Of a DNA stretch of 64,000 nucleotides, positions 37,058 through 45,017 are shown piece by piece. Source of the DNA: Wenyingzhuangia aestuarii (GTDB lineage Bacteria > Bacteroidota > Bacteroidia > Flavobacteriales > Flavobacteriaceae). Every line of letters starts with the position of its first letter. The stretch's first letter is position 1. Below the pieces are notes generated by a model. That model was not told the DNA's origin and searched no databases. It worked only from the letters and a program-made list of their open reading frames with translations. The stretch covers positions 230,056 to 294,055 of the forward strand of contig NZ_JAATJG010000003.1 in NCBI RefSeq assembly GCF_011927765.1, read 5' to 3'. The position numbers were made by a program, and so were the translations under genes.

Positions 37058-37516
37058 TTACACTCCAAATTGCTGAAAGTGATGATCTAAGTGTTTTTGA
37101 AATAAATTACTCCATTCTTTGGCTGTTAATCTACCAAAAGAAGCCGTTAACCTTCCTTCAAAATAAGCCTCTCCTTTTTCAAAAGCCCATTGCATGTTTT
37201 GTAAAAGTCTAGATTTTTCTTCTTCAAAAACTTTACTATCGGCAACTAAAAAATAAGGAGCTGTTTTGGCATTTTTAGGATAAGGTTTACTATCTACAAT
37301 AGTTTTCTTTAAAAATGTTTTTACAAAAAAATGCATAAACGGATGTAGTTCTAACCGTACTCTTCCTCTAGAAGTATCGTAGGTTAAATTTAAATGGGCA
37401 AGCATTTGAGCCGCATCCATTTTTCCCCATAAAGGCTGAGAATCCGTAGTTAACTTGTCTAATCTTTTTTTATTCTCGGCTAATGTGGCAACGTTAAAAA
37501 TACTTGGATAAGACAT
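37058..37516 (-). CDS. DUF1569/DinB-like protein
   Basis: This 152-residue protein has a four-helix pattern with metal-type His residues placed as in the DinB/YfiT superfamily: MAAQMLAHLNLTYD-like helix 2 (read as DAAQMLAHLNL) and the C-terminal HLDHHFQQFGV. The C-terminal motif and length fit DUF1569. Family members are metal-binding proteins with thiol- or stress-linked roles in a few cases, otherwise unknown. It lies between sufS and the MTHFR-like gene on the same strand, with short spacers, so they are probably cotranscribed. Confidence 0.65.
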   Translation of the reverse strand: MSYPSIFNVATLAENKKRLDKLTTDSQPLWGKMDAAQMLAHLNLTYDTSRGRVRLELHPFMHFFVKTFLKKTIVDSKPYPKNAKTAPYFLVADSKVFEEEKSRLLQNMQWAFEKGEAYFEGRLTASFGRLTAKEWSNLFQKHLDHHFQQFGV

Positions 37517-37549
37517 ATCTAGGTTTTTTTGAGGTTGTAAATATAATCT

Positions 37550-38764
37550 TTATGACAACATCATTACAGCTTTTTGCAAAGCACTTACTAAAACGTCTAT
37601 TTCTTGTTTGGTGTTGTAAAATGCAAAAGAAGCTCTAATAGTTCCTGGAATTTCAAAACGAGTCATAATAGGTTGTGTACAATGGTGACCTGTTCTTACC
37701 GCTATTCCTAATTTATCTACAATAGTACCTACATCAAAAGGGTGTAAATCTGCAATATTAAAAGAAATTACACTGGCTTTATTTTTAGCAGTACCGTATA
37801 TTTTTAAACCTGGTATTTTTGTTAACTGTTCGGTTCCATATTGTAAAAGCTCGTGTTCATAAGCTTCTATATTTTCTAAACCAATTTCGTTTATGTAATC
37901 TACAGCAGTTCCAAAAGCAATTACATCAGCAATATTTGGTGTTCCTGCTTCAAACTTATGCGGTAACTCTGCGTACGTAGTTTTTTCAAACGTACAATCT
38001 TTAATCATTTCTCCTCCTCCATGGTAAGGTGGTAATTCATTTAAAATAGCTTCTTTACCATACAAAAATCCAATTCCTGTAGGTCCACACATTTTATGTG
38101 CAGAACAAGTAAAAAAATCACAGTTTAAAGCTTGTAAATCTACTTTTAAATGCGGACAAGATTGTGCACCATCTATCAATACCCAAGCCCCTACTTTGTG
38201 TGCTTTTTCTATGATTTCTTCCACAGGATTTACTGTTCCTAACGCGTTAGAAATATGATTTACAGCTACAATTTTTGTGTTTTCCGTTAATAACTCATCA
38301 TACACATCCATTAACAACTCTCCTTCGTTATTCATAGGAATTACCCTTAAGGTAGCTCCTGTTCTTTCGCACAACATTTGCCAAGGAACAATGTTTGAGT
38401 GATGTTCTAAGGCAGAAATAATAATTTCATCGGTACTTTTAACTATAGATGTTAAAGTAGTTGCTATTAAATTAATTCCCTCTGTAGTTCCACGCGTAAA
38501 AATAATTTCGTGCTCGTGAGCAGGATTAAAATGTGCTTTTAATTTACGTCTGGTAGCTTCAAATTCATCAGTAGCTAGCTGACTTAATGTATGCACACCT
38601 CTGTGTACATTAGAATTTATAGTTGTGTAATAATTTGTAATAGCATCTATAACTACTTGTGGTTTTTGACTGGTAGCTCCATTGTCAAAATACACTAATG
38701 GTTTTCCGTTTACTTGTTGCTTAAGAATTGGAAAATCTGCTCTTACTTTATCAATATGTATCAT
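37550..38764 (-). CDS. sufS: Cysteine desulfurase SufS
   Basis: SufS is a pyridoxal-phosphate enzyme that takes sulfur from cysteine for iron-sulfur cluster assembly. From the ATG at 38764 (404 residues) the PLP lysine is K224 in CSAHKMCGPTG, and the catalytic Cys362 is in RTGHHCTQP. VYFDNGATSQKP and IIISALEHHSN are group II cysteine desulfurase motifs. An in-frame ATG at 38821 would add 19 residues but lies before the -7 element, so the shorter form is preferred. sufBCD are not in this window. Downstream are the DUF1569-like and MTHFR-like genes. Confidence 0.92.
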   Translation of the reverse strand: MIHIDKVRADFPILKQQVNGKPLVYFDNGATSQKPQVVIDAITNYYTTINSNVHRGVHTLSQLATDEFEATRRKLKAHFNPAHEHEIIFTRGTTEGINLIATTLTSIVKSTDEIIISALEHHSNIVPWQMLCERTGATLRVIPMNNEGELLMDVYDELLTENTKIVAVNHISNALGTVNPVEEIIEKAHKVGAWVLIDGAQSCPHLKVDLQALNCDFFTCSAHKMCGPTGIGFLYGKEAILNELPPYHGGGEMIKDCTFEKTTYAELPHKFEAGTPNIADVIAFGTAVDYINEIGLENIEAYEHELLQYGTEQLTKIPGLKIYGTAKNKASVISFNIADLHPFDVGTIVDKLGIAVRTGHHCTQPIMTRFEIPGTIRASFAFYNTKQEIDVLVSALQKAVMMLS

Positions 38765-38782
38765 AGATATAAATCTTTGTAA

Positions 38783-38790
38783 CAAAGGTA
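38783..38790 (-). promoter_or_regulatory. -7 element for sufS
   Basis: On the minus strand TACCTTTG matches TAnnTTTG, 18 bases before the ATG at 38764. It supports that start. Confidence 0.5.
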
Positions 38791-38881
38791 CTTTTTTAAG
38801 TCTTAAATCTAAAAACCTCAACCAACTCTTTTAAGTCTGTAATGGTTAAAAATTAGTAACTTGTTTAAAAAGTTTTTTAAA

Positions 38882-40240
38882 ATGAAAATTCTAAAAATGA
38901 TTGGTATTAGCCTCTTTATAATTGTACTTATAGTTTTGGGTTTTAATTACCCTAAGCTTAAATTAATATCTGGTTTTACGGCAAAAAACATGGCTAGTAG
39001 TTATTTTTTAGCCAAAAGAAGTGTTGATTATACGAATAAAACAGATAATCACGGTCCTTTAACCAAAGTAGCTACTACTGTTGTTAATGAGACTTCTAAA
39101 ACAGCTATTGCCACTGTTTTTGGAATGTCTTCTAAAAAAGCAGTTTATAGAGAGGGAGTTGGAGCTGTTTTAGTAGCTAAAGAAAGTGATCTTACTAGTA
39201 ATTACTTAAAACCCAACCGAGATTTCACTCCTATAAACAAACCCTATCCTTATGGAAATTTAGCTCCAGAAAAACATACTTTTCAAAATATTGATTATAA
39301 AACCTTAGATAGTCTAACAGGAAATTGTTTTATAGAAAATCATCCTGATGGCATAAAACAAACCCGATCTATTTTAGTGCTTTACAAAGGAAAAATTATA
39401 TCTGAAAAATATGCTAAGGGCTTTGATGAGCATTCTCTTTTACAAGGATGGTCCATTACTAAAAGTTTAGTAACAACTTGTTTTGGAGTATTAGAAAAAG
39501 ACCAAAAATTTAACATTCATAATCCTATTACAGATTTTTCTGAATGGTTGCAAGATGACAGAAAAAACATTACAACCAGCCATTTATTACGAATGGAAAG
39601 TGGGTTAGAATGGGAAGAAAATTACAGCAAAATTTGCGATGTAACCAAAATGCTTTTTGAGGATACCGATGTAACTAAAAGACCTTTAAGCATGTCTTTA
39701 AAACATAATTTAGAGACTGAATTTAACTACTCTTCTGGAACTAGTAATATTTTATCAGCTTTGCTAAAAAAACAATTTAAAACTGCACAAGAATACATAG
39801 ACTATCCTTACCAAAAATTAATAGATAAAATTGGAATGCACTCTATGGTTTTAGAAACCGATTTGGCCAACAACTATGTTGCATCATCATATAGTTGGGC
39901 AACTACTAGAGATTGGGCTAAATTTGGACAATTAATGCTAAACAACGGTACCTGGAATAACGAACAAATTTTAAGTCCTAATTGGATACAATACATTAGC
40001 ACCCCTAACAAAACCTCTAAAGGAGAATATGGAGGTCAATGGTGGTTAAACCATGGAAACTATATGCCCAATGTTCCTACAGATTGTTTTTATGCCGATG
40101 GTTACCAAGGACAACGAATTTTTGTAATTCCTTCTAAAGATTTAGTTGTTGTACGTTTTGGAGTTACTCAGCTAGGAAGAGTTGGTTTTTATCCTTTATT
40201 TGATCGATTAATTGGTGATATTTGCAATACAATTGAATAA
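38882..40240 (+). CDS. Membrane-anchored serine hydrolase, beta-lactamase class C fold
   Basis: From the ATG at 38882 (452 residues; an upstream TTG at 38861 is less likely) the protein has one N-terminal hydrophobic anchor (about 5-23) and a periplasmic penicillin-binding/class C-type domain. The catalytic SxxK is S191-I-T-K194, and Y283-S-S may play the role of YxN. The later DGYQGQR segment sits near the usual third motif. Such proteins are esterases or peptidases more often than true beta-lactamases. The ThrE-type gene starts at the base right after its stop, so the three genes form a unit. Confidence 0.8.
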   Translation: MKILKMIGISLFIIVLIVLGFNYPKLKLISGFTAKNMASSYFLAKRSVDYTNKTDNHGPLTKVATTVVNETSKTAIATVFGMSSKKAVYREGVGAVLVAKESDLTSNYLKPNRDFTPINKPYPYGNLAPEKHTFQNIDYKTLDSLTGNCFIENHPDGIKQTRSILVLYKGKIISEKYAKGFDEHSLLQGWSITKSLVTTCFGVLEKDQKFNIHNPITDFSEWLQDDRKNITTSHLLRMESGLEWEENYSKICDVTKMLFEDTDVTKRPLSMSLKHNLETEFNYSSGTSNILSALLKKQFKTAQEYIDYPYQKLIDKIGMHSMVLETDLANNYVASSYSWATTRDWAKFGQLMLNNGTWNNEQILSPNWIQYISTPNKTSKGEYGGQWWLNHGNYMPNVPTDCFYADGYQGQRIFVIPSKDLVVVRFGVTQLGRVGFYPLFDRLIGDICNTIE

Positions 40241-41005
40241 ATGAAACAACCAAAACAAAATACCGTAGTATCTGATTGTTTGTTAGAAATAGGATCTCTT
40301 TTAATGGGTTCTGGTGCCAGTACCAACAGAATTAAAGTGACCATAGAAAGAATTGCCGAAACCTTGGGCTATGAAACCGAAATATTGGTAACTCATAAAA
40401 CAGTTCTACTACTTTTAAAAAACAAAAAAACAGGTAAAGTTTTTAATCGATTTAAAAAAACAGCTCCACACGGTGCCAACTTTAAATTGGTATCGGGTAT
40501 TAGTAAAATGAGTTGGAAAGTTGTAGAAGAGCAATGGACTACAGACCAAGTAAATCAGGAAATTATGCGCTTGCAAAAAGCAACAAGATATCCTTTTTTA
40601 CTTACATTATTTATGGTAGGCTTAGCTGATGCTGCTTTTTGCAGATTGTTTGGAGGTGCTTATGTAGACATGACAATTGCCTTTACAGCAACCTGTATTG
40701 CTTTTTATTTTAGACATCTTTTGTTAAAAAAACAGTTTAACTTTTATCTCTGCACAACCATTGTGTCTTTTACATCTTGTTTAATTGCCGGGTTAGCCGT
40801 TTATTTAAATATTGGTGTACAACCCAATTTGGCTTTTGCTACCTGTGTATTATTTTTAATTCCAGGAATACCATTAATTAACTCTTTTACCGATTTAATT
40901 GATGGAAATGTAACCAACGGTTTAGTAAGGGGAATTAATGCAATGTTGATTGCTTTTTCTATTGCCCTAGGAATGTTAGGAAGTATGTATATATATAATT
41001 TTTAA
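40241..41005 (+). CDS. Threonine/serine exporter family, ThrE N-terminal half
   Basis: The 254-residue protein matches the DUF1212 part of ThrE. A cytoplasmic N-terminus carries the family motif LMGSGASTNRIKVTIERIAETLG, followed by five hydrophobic segments with LIPGIPLINSFTDLIDGN. ThrE exports threonine and serine with proton motive force. Here the protein is split in two genes, and the second half follows after 1 base. Its ATG follows the stop of the hydrolase gene with no spacer, so all three are surely cotranscribed. Confidence 0.88.
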   Translation: MKQPKQNTVVSDCLLEIGSLLMGSGASTNRIKVTIERIAETLGYETEILVTHKTVLLLLKNKKTGKVFNRFKKTAPHGANFKLVSGISKMSWKVVEEQWTTDQVNQEIMRLQKATRYPFLLTLFMVGLADAAFCRLFGGAYVDMTIAFTATCIAFYFRHLLLKKQFNFYLCTTIVSFTSCLIAGLAVYLNIGVQPNLAFATCVLFLIPGIPLINSFTDLIDGNVTNGLVRGINAMLIAFSIALGMLGSMYIYNF

Positions 41006-41006
41006 G

Positions 41007-41483
41007 ATGATTCATCAACTAGAAATGGCCTTATGGCTAGCCGTAGCAGCCCTTGGGTTTGCCGTTTTATTTAACGTACCTAAAAGAACGCTAATAGCCA
41101 TTGCTTTGCTTAGCTCTTTAGGAGGCTCGTGCAAATTAATTTTAATGAATTTTGATTTTCACATTGTAATTGCCACCTTTTTTGGAGCCTTACTTATTGG
41201 CGTATTAAGTATTCCTATTGCGCACAACAAACATGCTACTCCTCTTGTATTTTCTATACCTGCCGTAATTCCAATGATTCCCGGTGCTTTTGCTTACAAA
41301 AGTATGCTTGGTTTTATACAGCTTACTGGAAACATTAATCAAACAGCTTATGATTTAGCTTTAAACCAAACAATTAGTAACGGAATTAAGGCTGCATTTA
41401 TATTATTAGCTCTTACAGCCGGAGTTTCATTTCCTATGCTAATTAGTAGAAAAGAATCTGTTAAAACAATGAAGCTTAGTTAA
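41007..41483 (+). CDS. Threonine/serine exporter family, ThrE C-terminal half
   Basis: The 158-residue membrane protein has about five hydrophobic segments with AVIPMIPGAFAYKSMLG, the counterpart of the motif in the N-terminal half, and matches the DUF3815 (ThrE_2) part of the family. It begins 1 base after the stop of the first half. The two subunits should together form one exporter in the inner membrane. No terminator was recognised before the convergent zinc-ribbon gene, which ends 5 bases away. Confidence 0.87.
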   Translation: MIHQLEMALWLAVAALGFAVLFNVPKRTLIAIALLSSLGGSCKLILMNFDFHIVIATFFGALLIGVLSIPIAHNKHATPLVFSIPAVIPMIPGAFAYKSMLGFIQLTGNINQTAYDLALNQTISNGIKAAFILLALTAGVSFPMLISRKESVKTMKLS

Positions 41484-41488
41484 GTACT

Positions 41489-41836
41489 TTATTTTTTAAC
41501 CAACAATACTTGTTCTTTTTCTAACAATAAATAACCTTCATCGTAACAATAAAAATATTGATTTCCTGTTTTTGTAGTGTAAATAGAAGTAAAAAGATTA
41601 AAATAAAAACCTTTTTCATCTAACACTTTTTTAGACACTTTAGTTTTACCTGTGATATTTAACTCACAAAGTATTTTGTAATTCTTTTTAAGTGCGTTGT
41701 TAATATTACGAACCAAACTCTTGTTTCCTACTTCTAATTTGTTGTTAAAAGCATTTCTACAATGGTCGTTGCAAAACTTTTTGTCAGATCGTCCTACAAC
41801 CTTTTCTCCGCACTCTAAACATTTTTTTTCTTCCAT
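41489..41836 (-). CDS. Small zinc-ribbon protein of unknown function
   Basis: From the ATG at 41836 (115 residues) the protein opens with CLECGEKVVGRSDKKFC followed by CRNAF: CxxC, 13 residues, then CxxxC, a zinc ribbon. The remainder mixes a basic helix (NNALKKNYKIL) with beta-strands and has no known catalytic motif. A TTG seven codons upstream (41857) overlaps the -7 promoter box and is rejected. It may bind nucleic acid or be an adaptor. It is divergent from ssb, 162 bases away. Confidence 0.65.
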   Translation of the reverse strand: MEEKKCLECGEKVVGRSDKKFCNDHCRNAFNNKLEVGNKSLVRNINNALKKNYKILCELNITGKTKVSKKVLDEKGFYFNLFTSIYTTKTGNQYFYCYDEGYLLLEKEQVLLVKK

Positions 41837-41854
41837 AACAAATTGATTGTTTGT

Positions 41855-41887
41855 CAAATATACAAAACCGATTGTAAACGACTACAA
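41855..41887 (-). promoter_or_regulatory. Promoter of the zinc-ribbon gene (TTG-N22-TATATTTG)
   Basis: On the minus strand TTG (41887-41885) and TATATTTG (41862-41855) are 22 bases apart, within the Bacteroidota range. The ATG at 41836 follows 18 bases later. Confidence 0.6.
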
Positions 41888-41998
41888 CCGTTTACATACG
41901 AAAACAAATATTTAGCTACCGAGTACAACTTTAATGACTTCTCACATTTGCACTGTTGAACAATAACAAATAATTATAAATCATTAAAAAAATACGTT

Positions 41999-42334
41999 AT
42001 GAGTAATTTAAGAAACAGAGTACAGTTAATTGGACATTTAGGAGCAGCACCAATTATGAAAGAATTTGGAAAAGACAAAAAAGTTGCTAGTTTTTCTTTA
42101 GCTACCAAAGAAACATTCTACAGTAAAGAAGGTGAGCGCAAAGAAGATACACAATGGCACAATTTGGTGTGTTGGAACAAAACAGCAGAAATTGCCAATC
42201 AGTATTTAGACAAAGGAAGTCACATTGCAATTGAGGGTAGAATAACCACCGAAGAATGGGAAGACAAAAATGGTACAAAACGTTACACGACTAAAATTGT
42301 AGTAAGCGAATTGATGATGTTAGGTGGAAAGTAA
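41999..42334 (+). CDS. ssb: Single-stranded DNA-binding protein
   Basis: The 111-residue OB-fold protein has the SSB signature (NRVQLIGHLGAAP at the start, then VASFSLATKETF, TQWHNLVCWNKTAEIA and GSHIAIEGRI). It lacks the acidic C-terminal tail that recruits partner proteins, ending at LMMLGGK. In this family a short tail-less copy often exists besides a full-length SSB, so this may be the accessory form. A weak -7-like CACATTTG lies about 50 bases upstream. The next gene starts 15 bases later and may share its transcript. Confidence 0.9.
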   Translation: MSNLRNRVQLIGHLGAAPIMKEFGKDKKVASFSLATKETFYSKEGERKEDTQWHNLVCWNKTAEIANQYLDKGSHIAIEGRITTEEWEDKNGTKRYTTKIVVSELMMLGGK

Positions 42335-42349
42335 AATAATTAAATACAA

Positions 42350-43078
42350 ATGATGATGAAAATTGATAGAACCTTAGAGATATTAGAGGCATTAGCCTCA
42401 GGGTGCAACCCTCATACAGGGGAATTAATAGAAGATGATCATATTTTAAACCATAGAGAAGTAATAAGAGCCTTAGAGAGAACAATTTCTGAATTAGAAA
42501 AAAATAAAACCGTACCGCTTATAAATATCGATAAAACTGAAATTGAAAAAACAATATTATTATTTAAAAGTGTTAACTACAATCCGACATATAATAGATT
42601 GTCGTATTTCTTTACAAAACATAAACAATTTCACATTCCTGTATTAAATAATGATGAATTATATGGTAAGTATGCTGGCTATTATCATTTACACGATTTA
42701 AAAAATTATTTTAAACGCTATTTAATAGAAAATGGGTTTACTTCCTATGGACAAATAAAAAAGAAGACAAATCCTTGGGATACTATCACCTTTTTTAATC
42801 AGAAAAAATTTAATACGTTATCATCTAATTCAGTTGAAGAACTCAAAAAGAAAATAAATGAAATTGGAATTCAGAAGACAGAAAATTTATCAGAATATAT
42901 TATCCAATCAAGAATTAAACATTTTAGAGCCTATGAAAAATGGACTGAAAAAGAAAAGAAAATACTACAAAGAGCCTTAAAACATACAAATGACCTTGAA
43001 TTATTATCTAAATGTTTTCAAAGAGGAAAAGGATCCATTGAATCCTGTGCTAAAAAGTTAATTTATGAACAACAATAA
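42350..43078 (+). CDS. Unknown protein with predicted DNA-binding C-terminus
   Basis: I do not recognise a named family. The 242-residue protein has an N-terminal segment RTLEILEALASGCNPHTGEL and IRALERTISELE, seen in uncharacterised bacterial proteins linked to helicases. A Lys-rich middle part comes next, and the C-terminus (WTEKEKKILQRALKH, CFQRGKGSIESCAKKL) is like a three-helix Myb/SANT or helix-turn-helix domain. It starts 15 bases after ssb and ends in a shared terminator, so ssb and this gene likely form an operon. A role in DNA metabolism is inferred from this. Confidence 0.55.
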   Translation: MMMKIDRTLEILEALASGCNPHTGELIEDDHILNHREVIRALERTISELEKNKTVPLINIDKTEIEKTILLFKSVNYNPTYNRLSYFFTKHKQFHIPVLNNDELYGKYAGYYHLHDLKNYFKRYLIENGFTSYGQIKKKTNPWDTITFFNQKKFNTLSSNSVEELKKKINEIGIQKTENLSEYIIQSRIKHFRAYEKWTEKEKKILQRALKHTNDLELLSKCFQRGKGSIESCAKKLIYEQQ

Positions 43079-43100
43079 AAAATCTTATTCTTCTCAAATT

Positions 43101-43139
43101 AAAAAAGGGATTGTTTACTTAGTATACAATCCCTTTTTT
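43101..43139. terminator. Bidirectional terminator between ssb operon and purD
   Basis: AAAAAAGGGATTGT (43101-43114) pairs perfectly with 43126-43139 around an 11-base loop. A-rich and T-rich flanks suit both convergent transcripts. Confidence 0.85.
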
Positions 43140-43155
43140 AAATATGTTTTAAAAA

Positions 43156-44430
43156 TTACACCAAGTCAAACCCAATGTCTTTTCTGTAATTCATTTTATC
43201 AAAAGAAATTTTATCAATAGTTCTGTATGATTTTTCTAAAGCAGAAGGAATATCATCTCCAAAAGAAGTAACCGCTAATACACGACCACCGTTTGATACA
43301 ATTTTTCCGTCTTTTAAAGCGGTACCTGCATGATAAACAATAGATTCTTGTTCGTTTTCTGTACCTGTAATTACATCTCCTTTACCATAAGCTTCTGGAT
43401 ACCCTCCTGCAACTACAACTACTGTAGTAGCAGTTCTAGGATCTACCTCGTAAGATTTAGAAGCAATAGTTTGTGTAGCAACACCTTCAAATAAATCTAA
43501 CAAATCAGAAGTAATACGTGGCAATACAGCTTCTGTTTCAGGATCTCCCATACGTACGTTGTATTCAATTACAAATGGCTCTCCATCAATATTCATTAAT
43601 CCAATAAAAATGAATCCACGGTAATCTATACCATCTTTTTGTAAACCTTCTACAGTTGGTTTTACTACTCTTTCTTCAACTTTTGCTAAGAAAGCCTCAT
43701 CAGCAAAAGGTACTGGAGAAATGGCTCCCATACCTCCGGTGTTTAAACCTTTATCTCCCTCTCCAATTCTTTTGTAATCTTTGGCAGAAGGTAATACTTT
43801 ATAATCTTTACCATCTGTTAAAACAAAAACAGACAATTCTATTCCGTCTAAAAACTCTTCAATTACTACTTTAGAAGAAGCTGCACCAAATTTTTCGTTG
43901 GTTAACATATCTGCTAATTCTTCTTTAGCTTCTTGTAAGTTGTCTATAATTAAAACTCCTTTTCCTGCTGCCAATCCATCTGCTTTTAATACAAATGGGG
44001 GCTTTAAAGTTTCTAAAAAAGCTTGTCCTTCTGCTACGGTTTCTTTTGTAAAAGCTTCATATTTAGCTGTAGGAACTCCATGTTTAAACATAAATTTTTT
44101 AGAGAATTCTTTAGACCCTTCTAATTCAGCTCCATCTTTTTTAGGTCCAATTACTGGAATATCTTTTAAATCATTATCTGCTAAAAAGAAATCGTGAACA
44201 CCTGCTACCAAAGGAGCCTCTGGTCCAACAACTACCATACTGATGTTGTTTTCTAAAACTGCTTTTTTTACAGCAATAAAATCTGTAGGATCAATAGCAA
44301 TGTTATTTGCAATACTAGCGGTACCAGCGTTTCCTGGTGCTATAAATAACTTTGATAATTTTTTACTTTCTGCTAATTTTTTTGCAAATGCGTGTTCTCT
44401 ACCTCCAGAACCTAAAATAAGAATATTCAT
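43156..44430 (-). CDS. purD: Phosphoribosylamine-glycine ligase PurD
   Basis: PurD joins glycine to phosphoribosylamine with ATP in the second step of purine synthesis. The 424-residue protein begins MNILILGSGGREHAFA and has an ATP-grasp core with KADGLAAGKGVLI, the signature EYNVRMGDPETEAVLPR and the family end GGRVLAVTSFG. The length is normal. It starts 3 bases after the sugar transferase stop and is the last gene of the rnpA - DUF6909-like - sugar transferase - purD run. A bidirectional terminator follows. Confidence 0.96.
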   Translation of the reverse strand: MNILILGSGGREHAFAKKLAESKKLSKLFIAPGNAGTASIANNIAIDPTDFIAVKKAVLENNISMVVVGPEAPLVAGVHDFFLADNDLKDIPVIGPKKDGAELEGSKEFSKKFMFKHGVPTAKYEAFTKETVAEGQAFLETLKPPFVLKADGLAAGKGVLIIDNLQEAKEELADMLTNEKFGAASSKVVIEEFLDGIELSVFVLTDGKDYKVLPSAKDYKRIGEGDKGLNTGGMGAISPVPFADEAFLAKVEERVVKPTVEGLQKDGIDYRGFIFIGLMNIDGEPFVIEYNVRMGDPETEAVLPRITSDLLDLFEGVATQTIASKSYEVDPRTATTVVVVAGGYPEAYGKGDVITGTENEQESIVYHAGTALKDGKIVSNGGRVLAVTSFGDDIPSALEKSYRTIDKISFDKMNYRKDIGFDLV

Positions 44431-44433
44431 CTT

Positions 44434-45009
44434 TTATTTACCTTTTCCTTTAATTACTACCAATACGGTTAGTAATATTATTTTAATATCAGTCCACAAA
44501 GATAAGTTATCTAAATAAACTAAATCATAACGAGCCCTAATTTTCATTTGAGCAAATGTATCGGCATATCCAAAACGTATTTGACCTAAGGATGTTATCC
44601 CTGGTTTTAAACATTGTAAATCTGCATATGTTGGAATTTCTTTAATAATGTTGTCTAAAAACTCTTGTCTTTCTGGCCTTGGCCCAACAATACTCATATC
44701 TCCTTTTAATACGTTTACAAATTGAGGAAATTCATCTATTCTATATTTGCGTAGTATTTTTCCTAGTTTGGTAATTCTATGTGTTTCTTCATCAGACAGT
44801 AAAGGATCATTTACAGGAGGAAAACCTTTCATGGTTCTAAACTTATAAATATGAAATAATCGTCCTTTCTTCCCTACTCTTTTTTGAAAAAAGAACGGTC
44901 TTTCTCCAGTTGTTATAAAAATTAAAAAGGCAACTAATGGAGCCAACCAACTTAATACAGTGATTAGTACTACAAAAGAAAACAGAATATCAAATATTCG
45001 TTTTAGCAT
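44434..45009 (-). CDS. Bacterial sugar transferase (polyprenyl-phosphate type)
   Basis: The 191-residue protein is a small initiating sugar transferase. It has an N-terminal membrane helix (5-33), then the core KRVGKKGRLFHIYKFRTM, KYRIDEFPQ, LKGDMSIVGPRPE and KPGITSLGQIR. It moves a sugar phosphate from a nucleotide sugar to a polyprenyl phosphate carrier at the inner membrane, starting polysaccharide or glycan synthesis. It has the short PglC-like layout rather than the long WbaP form. No other glycan-assembly genes are next to it; neighbours are the DUF6909-like gene (8 bases upstream) and purD (3 bases downstream). Confidence 0.9.
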   Translation of the reverse strand: MLKRIFDILFSFVVLITVLSWLAPLVAFLIFITTGERPFFFQKRVGKKGRLFHIYKFRTMKGFPPVNDPLLSDEETHRITKLGKILRKYRIDEFPQFVNVLKGDMSIVGPRPERQEFLDNIIKEIPTYADLQCLKPGITSLGQIRFGYADTFAQMKIRARYDLVYLDNLSLWTDIKIILLTVLVVIKGKGK

Positions 45010-45017
45010 GAAATTAG

